In this document: positions 6,191 through 9,152 of the stretch, in pieces
How positions within the stretch are numbered: position 1 is the first letter of the stretch
Layout of the letters: each line of letters opens with the position of its first letter
Assembly (NCBI GenBank): GCA_903951185.1
Contig: CAJBBC010000147.1
Location: 1 to 9,152 of the forward strand
Origin: an uncultured Actinomycetes bacterium
Lineage (GTDB): Bacteria > Actinomycetota > Actinomycetes > S36-B12 > UBA5976
Length of the DNA stretch: 9,152 nucleotides
Direction of reading: 5' to 3'
Translations under genes and position numbers: made by a program
Notes under the pieces: model-generated
What the model was told of the DNA's origin: nothing
The model's database searches: none
Seen by the model: the letters and a program-made list of their open reading frames with translations, nothing else

Positions 6191-6970
6191 GTTCAGGCCA
6201 GGACCAAAGCCCAGCGCCGATAAGCCAATTACTAACGCAGCTGGGGTATTTACTACACAGTGTGTTGCAATCGAAGCGAGCGTAGATCCAGTTCGTCTAC
6301 GAACTTCGCCAAGTACTAATCCAATCGCAAGCAAAATAAGAATTCGACTTGGCTCAAAATGGAAAAGTGCAAATACCAATGCACTAACGCCAACTGCCAG
6401 ATACCCGCTAACTTGAGCTTTAACTAAAGAGCTAAACAACAAACCTCTGAATGCAATCTCTTCAACAATTGGCGCCCCAAAAATCATCATCAAAATAAAA
6501 ACAAATAGAACTATTCCTTGTTGATTCTTGGCAATGTCCCCAGCAGCCGAACTGATTGGTCCGGTTATTTGTTGTTGAATAATTCCAATCAAGCCACCTG
6601 CTGTTATTGCAATTACGCCCGCTATTAAGCCAAACCGAATTTGGGCAGATGTAGCCAGTAACCCAAAATCTAATCTGGCACCATTGCCTTTTTGCCAACT
6701 TGAAAAAATTGGCCAACCAGCCAGGAAAATCCATGGCGCTGTTGTTGAAACTATTAAACCCCAACCATTTGCCGGATCAGTATGCGCTAAAACTAAAACT
6801 ACTGAGGTGGTCACACCCAGAATGGCCGCACCCACTAATGCGATAGCTGTGTCACCCATTCCCCAAGTTGGAGTAACTAGTGATTTTCCTTGAGCTATCG
6901 CTCGACGAAAAGCCCACGGCGCCCCGGTGTAAACCGCAGCGCCGTTTGGGTTATTCGTAGGTTCAGTCAT
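6188..6970 (-). CDS. CPBP family intramembrane glutamic protease
   Basis: This 260-residue multi-pass membrane protein belongs to the CPBP/ABI family (CAAX prenyl protease 2-like, Rce1-type). All three signature motifs are present: EEIAFR (E170, E171, R175), FALFH (F200-H204) and HCVVN (H237, N241), so it should be catalytically competent. Hydrophobic stretches at about 41-62, 75-90, 111-131, 152-168, 190-204, 208-222 and 242-256 suggest 6-8 membrane segments. The N-terminal 30 residues are hydrophilic and probably cytoplasmic. ATG 6970 overlaps the TAA of ahcY by one base (TAATG), which implies translational coupling. The substrate is unknown; bacteria without prenylated proteins use such enzymes for other membrane proteolysis. 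The link to ahcY and purK may be only operon convenience. Confidence 0.9.
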   Translation of the reverse strand: MTEPTNNPNGAAVYTGAPWAFRRAIAQGKSLVTPTWGMGDTAIALVGAAILGVTTSVVLVLAHTDPANGWGLIVSTTAPWIFLAGWPIFSSWQKGNGARLDFGLLATSAQIRFGLIAGVIAITAGGLIGIIQQQITGPISSAAGDIAKNQQGIVLFVFILMMIFGAPIVEEIAFRGLLFSSLVKAQVSGYLAVGVSALVFALFHFEPSRILILLAIGLVLGEVRRRTGSTLASIATHCVVNTPAALVIGLSALGFGPGLN

Positions 6971-8415
6971 TAGTAGCGGTAGTGATCCGGTTTGTAAGGT
7001 CCATCAACATCAACACCGAGATAATCAGCTTGAGTTTTTGATAGCTCAGTTAACTTAACGCCAAGAGCATCAAGATGTAAACGCGCAACTTTTTCATCAA
7101 GATGCTTTGGTAAAACGTGAACACCAATTTCATACTGATCGCGCTTAGCAAAGAGTTCAATTTGAGCAAGCACCTGATTTGTAAATGAGTTACTCATAAC
7201 AAATGAAGGGTGGCCAGTTGCATTACCTAAGTTAAGTAAACGACCTTCAGATAACATGATGATCGAGTGACCGTCCGGGAAAATCCATTCATCAACTTGT
7301 GGCTTAATATTTCGGCGCACGATACCTGGGTACTGCGCTAAACCGGCGATATCAATTTCGTTATCGAAGTGACCGATGTTGCCAACTATGGCTTGGTGTT
7401 TCATCTTGGCCATATCTTCAACCGTAATTACATCTTTATTACCAGTTGCAGTAATAAAGATGTCAGCCGAACTAACAACATCTTCGATTGGCAGAACTTG
7501 GTAACCATCCATGGCTGCTTGCAGCGCACAAATTGGATCGATTTCAGTAACAATTACGCGAGCACCCTGGCCGCGAAGCGACTCAGCAGAGCCTTTGCCG
7601 ACATCACCATAACCTGCAACTACAGCAACTTTTCCACCCATTAAAGTGTCAGTTGCCCGGTTAATACCGTCGATCAAACTGTGACGAGTTCCATATTTAT
7701 TGTCGAACTTACTTTTTGTAACTGAATCATTAACGTTAATGGCTGGAAACTTTAAAACGCCTTCTTTATGCATTTCATATAGGCGATGTACACCTGTAGT
7801 TGTTTCTTCAGTTACACCCTGGATACCAGCGCCAACTTTTGTCCAACGTTGACCATCTTCTTTAAGTGAGCGTTGTAATAAAGCTAAGACAACACCAAAT
7901 TCTTCAGAGTCAGCGCCAGCTGGGTCTGGCACAAATCCGGCTGCTTCATACTCGGCACCTTTGTGAACCAACATTGTTGCGTCGCCGCCATCATCCAGAA
8001 TCATATTTGGACCGCCATGTCCTGGCCATAGCAATGCTTGTTCCGTGCACCACCAGTACTCTTCAAGAGTTTCGCCTTTCCAGGCGTAAACCGGAACTCC
8101 ACTTGGTGCAGCAACTGTTCCTTTTGGACCAACTACAACTGCAGCAGCAGCGTGATCTTGAGTTGAAAATATATTGCAAGAAACCCAACGCACATCTGCG
8201 CCAAGTTCAACAAGGGTTTCGATTAAAACTGCAGTTTGAATTGTCATATGTAAAGAGCCCATAACGCGAGCGCCCTTTAACGGTTTTGTATCGCCAAATT
8301 CAGCACGCATTGCCATTAGGCCAGGCATTTCATTTTCGGCTAACCGGATTTCATTTCGGCCATATTCGGCTAAAGAAAGATCTGCAACTTTGTAGTCATT
8401 TGGACTAAGTGACAT
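6970..8415 (-). CDS. ahcY: Adenosylhomocysteinase (S-adenosyl-L-homocysteine hydrolase)
   Basis: It hydrolyses S-adenosylhomocysteine to adenosine and homocysteine, relieving product inhibition of methyltransferases. It is a cytoplasmic NAD+-dependent enzyme, normally a tetramer. 481 residues, the longer form with an extra segment (about 150-190, around FVPDPAGADSEEF) known from actinobacteria such as M. tuberculosis SahH. Catalytic and binding residues visible: H56 (GSLHMT), D141 (ILDDGGD), E204 (EETTTG), K234 and D238 (VTKSKFDNKYG). The NAD-binding loop is GYGDVGKG (268-275), and H349 is in GNIGHFDNEI. The C-terminal tail KPDHYRY reaches the neighbouring subunit's NAD site. ATG 8415 is preceded by a strong GAGGAG, 7 nt away, which is itself in a hairpin. 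First gene of the tight ahcY-CPBP-purK-purE run. Confidence 0.98.
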   Translation of the reverse strand: MSLSPNDYKVADLSLAEYGRNEIRLAENEMPGLMAMRAEFGDTKPLKGARVMGSLHMTIQTAVLIETLVELGADVRWVSCNIFSTQDHAAAAVVVGPKGTVAAPSGVPVYAWKGETLEEYWWCTEQALLWPGHGGPNMILDDGGDATMLVHKGAEYEAAGFVPDPAGADSEEFGVVLALLQRSLKEDGQRWTKVGAGIQGVTEETTTGVHRLYEMHKEGVLKFPAINVNDSVTKSKFDNKYGTRHSLIDGINRATDTLMGGKVAVVAGYGDVGKGSAESLRGQGARVIVTEIDPICALQAAMDGYQVLPIEDVVSSADIFITATGNKDVITVEDMAKMKHQAIVGNIGHFDNEIDIAGLAQYPGIVRRNIKPQVDEWIFPDGHSIIMLSEGRLLNLGNATGHPSFVMSNSFTNQVLAQIELFAKRDQYEIGVHVLPKHLDEKVARLHLDALGVKLTELSKTQADYLGVDVDGPYKPDHYRY

Positions 8416-8422
8416 AGGAATA

Positions 8423-8428
8423 CTCCTC
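8423..8428 (-). promoter_or_regulatory. Shine-Dalgarno of ahcY (GAGGAG)
   Basis: Strong site with 7 nt to ATG 8415. Its first four bases (GAGG) are the end of the 3' arm of the stem at 8425-8462. A second weak option is AGGA pairing with the TCCT just before the ATG. Confidence 0.85.
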
Positions 8429-8462
8429 GTGATTTGAGTGATTATCTTGCGCAGTCACGAGG
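8425..8462 (-). promoter_or_regulatory. Hairpin sequestering the ahcY ribosome binding site
   Basis: Read on the minus strand, CCTCGTGA (8462-8455) and TCACGAGG (8432-8425) form a perfect 8-bp stem with five G-C pairs, around a 22-nt loop. The 3' arm includes GAGG of the Shine-Dalgarno, so if transcribed in full the fold would block translation of ahcY. This is the layout of a translational riboswitch or RNA thermosensor. I cannot match it to the known SAH, SAM-II, SAM-IV or SAM-VI consensus by eye. The loop also holds GATAAT (8446-8441), a possible -10; if that were the promoter, the 5' arm would not be in the RNA. Confidence 0.55.
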
Positions 8463-8487
8463 CTTCGTTAATTGCAACTCTCTTATT

Positions 8488-8514
8488 GTGCCACACAGCG
8501 TTTCTTGGTGGCAC
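8488..8514 (-). terminator. Stem-loop after the CDF transporter gene (possible terminator or leader domain)
   Basis: On the minus strand GTGCCAC (8514-8508) and GTGGCAC (8494-8488) form a perfect 7-bp stem with a 13-nt loop, starting 7 bases after the CDF stop codon. It is followed by AATAAGAGAG rather than a U-run, so it is not a classic intrinsic terminator. It may be a U-less actinobacterial terminator, an mRNA 3'-end stabiliser, or the first stem of a two-stem ahcY leader. Confidence 0.4.
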
Positions 8515-8521
8515 TTGACTC

Positions 8522-9152
8522 TCATCTCTGGAAGTCAGGCTCAAGGAATATATATGTGGCGGTCGGGACTGCTTGCCTTAAGGCAACTTCGGCTTGATCA
8601 ATTCCAAGCACAATCTGCTGTGCTGTACGGTCCGCAGCCACACCTATTTTCGCTGCAACTAGCAGTTCATCAGGTCCGACATGCAAAGTGCGCAGATGGA
8701 TAACCGATGTGACTATGTCAGCTGAATCAAGGGCACGACGAACTGCTTCGATTTCTTCAGGTAGTGCGGATTCACCAATCAACATCGAAGTCATTTCGCG
8801 GACCAAGATAATCGCGATCACAATTAGCAAAACGCCAATTGCCATTGCACCTAATCCATCCCACTTACCATCGCCAGTAATACTTGCCATACTCACGCCA
8901 AATAACGCAAAAACCAATCCGATTAGTGCGCCAAAATCCTCAAGCAAAATAACGGGTAGTTCAGGTTGTCTTGCGTCGCGAATAAATTTACTCATAGATC
9001 GATTGCCACGAGCATGGTTTGCTTCTCTGATCGCAGTACGAAATGAAAAAGACTCCAACACGATTGCAACCAGTAGTACGCCAAGAGCTATTTGAACATT
9101 TTCAACTTGCTCTGGATGATGCCATTTATGCCAACCTTCGTAACCGGAATAA
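8522..9152 (-). CDS. Cation diffusion facilitator (CDF) transporter, ZnT9/SLC30A9-like (partial, N-terminus beyond window)
   Basis: The frame is open to the right edge and ends at TGA 8524-8522, giving about 210 residues of a protein usually about 300 long. CDF proteins export Zn2+ or similar divalent metals in exchange for protons. Visible are a membrane segment around IALGVLLVAIVLESFSF, the loop FSFRTAIREAN, then a segment starting VILLEDFGALIGLVFALFG, another around AMAIGVLLIVIAIILV, and a cytoplasmic C-terminal domain of about 90 residues. The LLED-x-x-A signature replaces the HxxxD of FieF/ZitB-type TM5 and, with the following SITGDGKWDGLG, resembles the SLC30A9 branch. A GTG at 9061 could be mistaken for a start, but coding similarity continues upstream to the edge (YSGYEGWHKWHHPEQVENV), so the true start lies outside. 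Metal specificity is not readable here. Confidence 0.88.
   Translation of the reverse strand, partial: YSGYEGWHKWHHPEQVENVQIALGVLLVAIVLESFSFRTAIREANHARGNRSMSKFIRDARQPELPVILLEDFGALIGLVFALFGVSMASITGDGKWDGLGAMAIGVLLIVIAIILVREMTSMLIGESALPEEIEAVRRALDSADIVTSVIHLRTLHVGPDELLVAAKIGVAADRTAQQIVLGIDQAEVALRQAVPTATYIFLEPDFQR

Noticed and set aside
7866..8264. 132-codon plus-strand ORF antisense to ahcY
   Set aside because: Rich in Gln/Leu/Arg as expected from the complement of conserved ahcY codons; ahcY is certain on the other strand.
8441..8446. GATAAT as the ahcY -10 box
   Set aside because: Close to TATAAT, but no -35-like hexamer lies 16-18 bp upstream. Kept only as an alternative to the long-leader model.
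8423..8521. Known SAH riboswitch upstream of ahcY
   Set aside because: The characteristic SAH core and its pseudoknot partner could not be found on the minus strand; only the hairpins are claimed.
9059..9061. GTG 9061 as the start of the CDF protein (179 residues)
   Set aside because: CDF-like sequence continues upstream in the same frame to the window edge, including a membrane segment, so this is an internal valine codon.
8688..9095. 135-codon plus-strand ORF antisense to the CDF gene
   Set aside because: Ser/Ile/Asn-rich shadow of hydrophobic minus-strand codons. The minus frame gives a clear CDF protein that continues to the edge.

Overview
This looks like a chromosomal core-gene segment from a low-GC, streamlined actinobacterium. 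The family content is actinobacterial: a TIGR03089-type protein beside an LCP/LytR_C protein, SahH-type adenosylhomocysteinase with the longer actinobacterial form, and purK before purE. The DNA is AT-rich, coding is very dense and start codons are often GTG. An inference, not a proof, is a freshwater Nanopelagicales/acI-like lineage. No phage, transposon, CRISPR, toxin-antitoxin or RNA gene was seen.

Layout. Bases 1-579 (minus) hold most of a TIGR03089-family protein cut by the left edge. It diverges from an LCP-family cell-wall polymer ligase (720-2189, plus). That gene runs tail-to-tail, with one base between stops, into a family 2 glycosyltransferase (2191-3186, minus). A 34-bp gap separates the glycosyltransferase from a divergent UDP-glucose 6-dehydrogenase (3221-4534, plus). 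The dehydrogenase overlaps the 3' end of purE by 29 bp. From there to the right edge everything is on the minus strand and tightly packed, in transcription order: CDF metal transporter (partial, from beyond 9152), 106-bp leader, ahcY, CPBP membrane protease, purK, purE.

How the genes fit. LCP protein, glycosyltransferase and UDP-glucose dehydrogenase form a plausible envelope-glycan group: one makes UDP-glucuronate, one transfers sugar, one attaches polymer to peptidoglycan. ahcY clears S-adenosylhomocysteine, and purK/purE make CAIR for purine synthesis. ahcY, the CPBP gene, purK and purE are joined by a 1-bp overlap, a 9-bp gap and an 8-bp overlap, so they are probably co-transcribed.

The most interesting signals are regulatory. 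One is a perfect 8-bp stem that buries the ahcY ribosome binding site. The other is a pair of back-to-back, apparently leaderless promoters in the 34-bp gap. More generally, genes that start with GTG here lack a Shine-Dalgarno and carry a TANNNT box 6-7 nt upstream, while most genes starting with ATG have a Shine-Dalgarno. I found no convincing undescribed multi-gene system; the gene content itself is ordinary.
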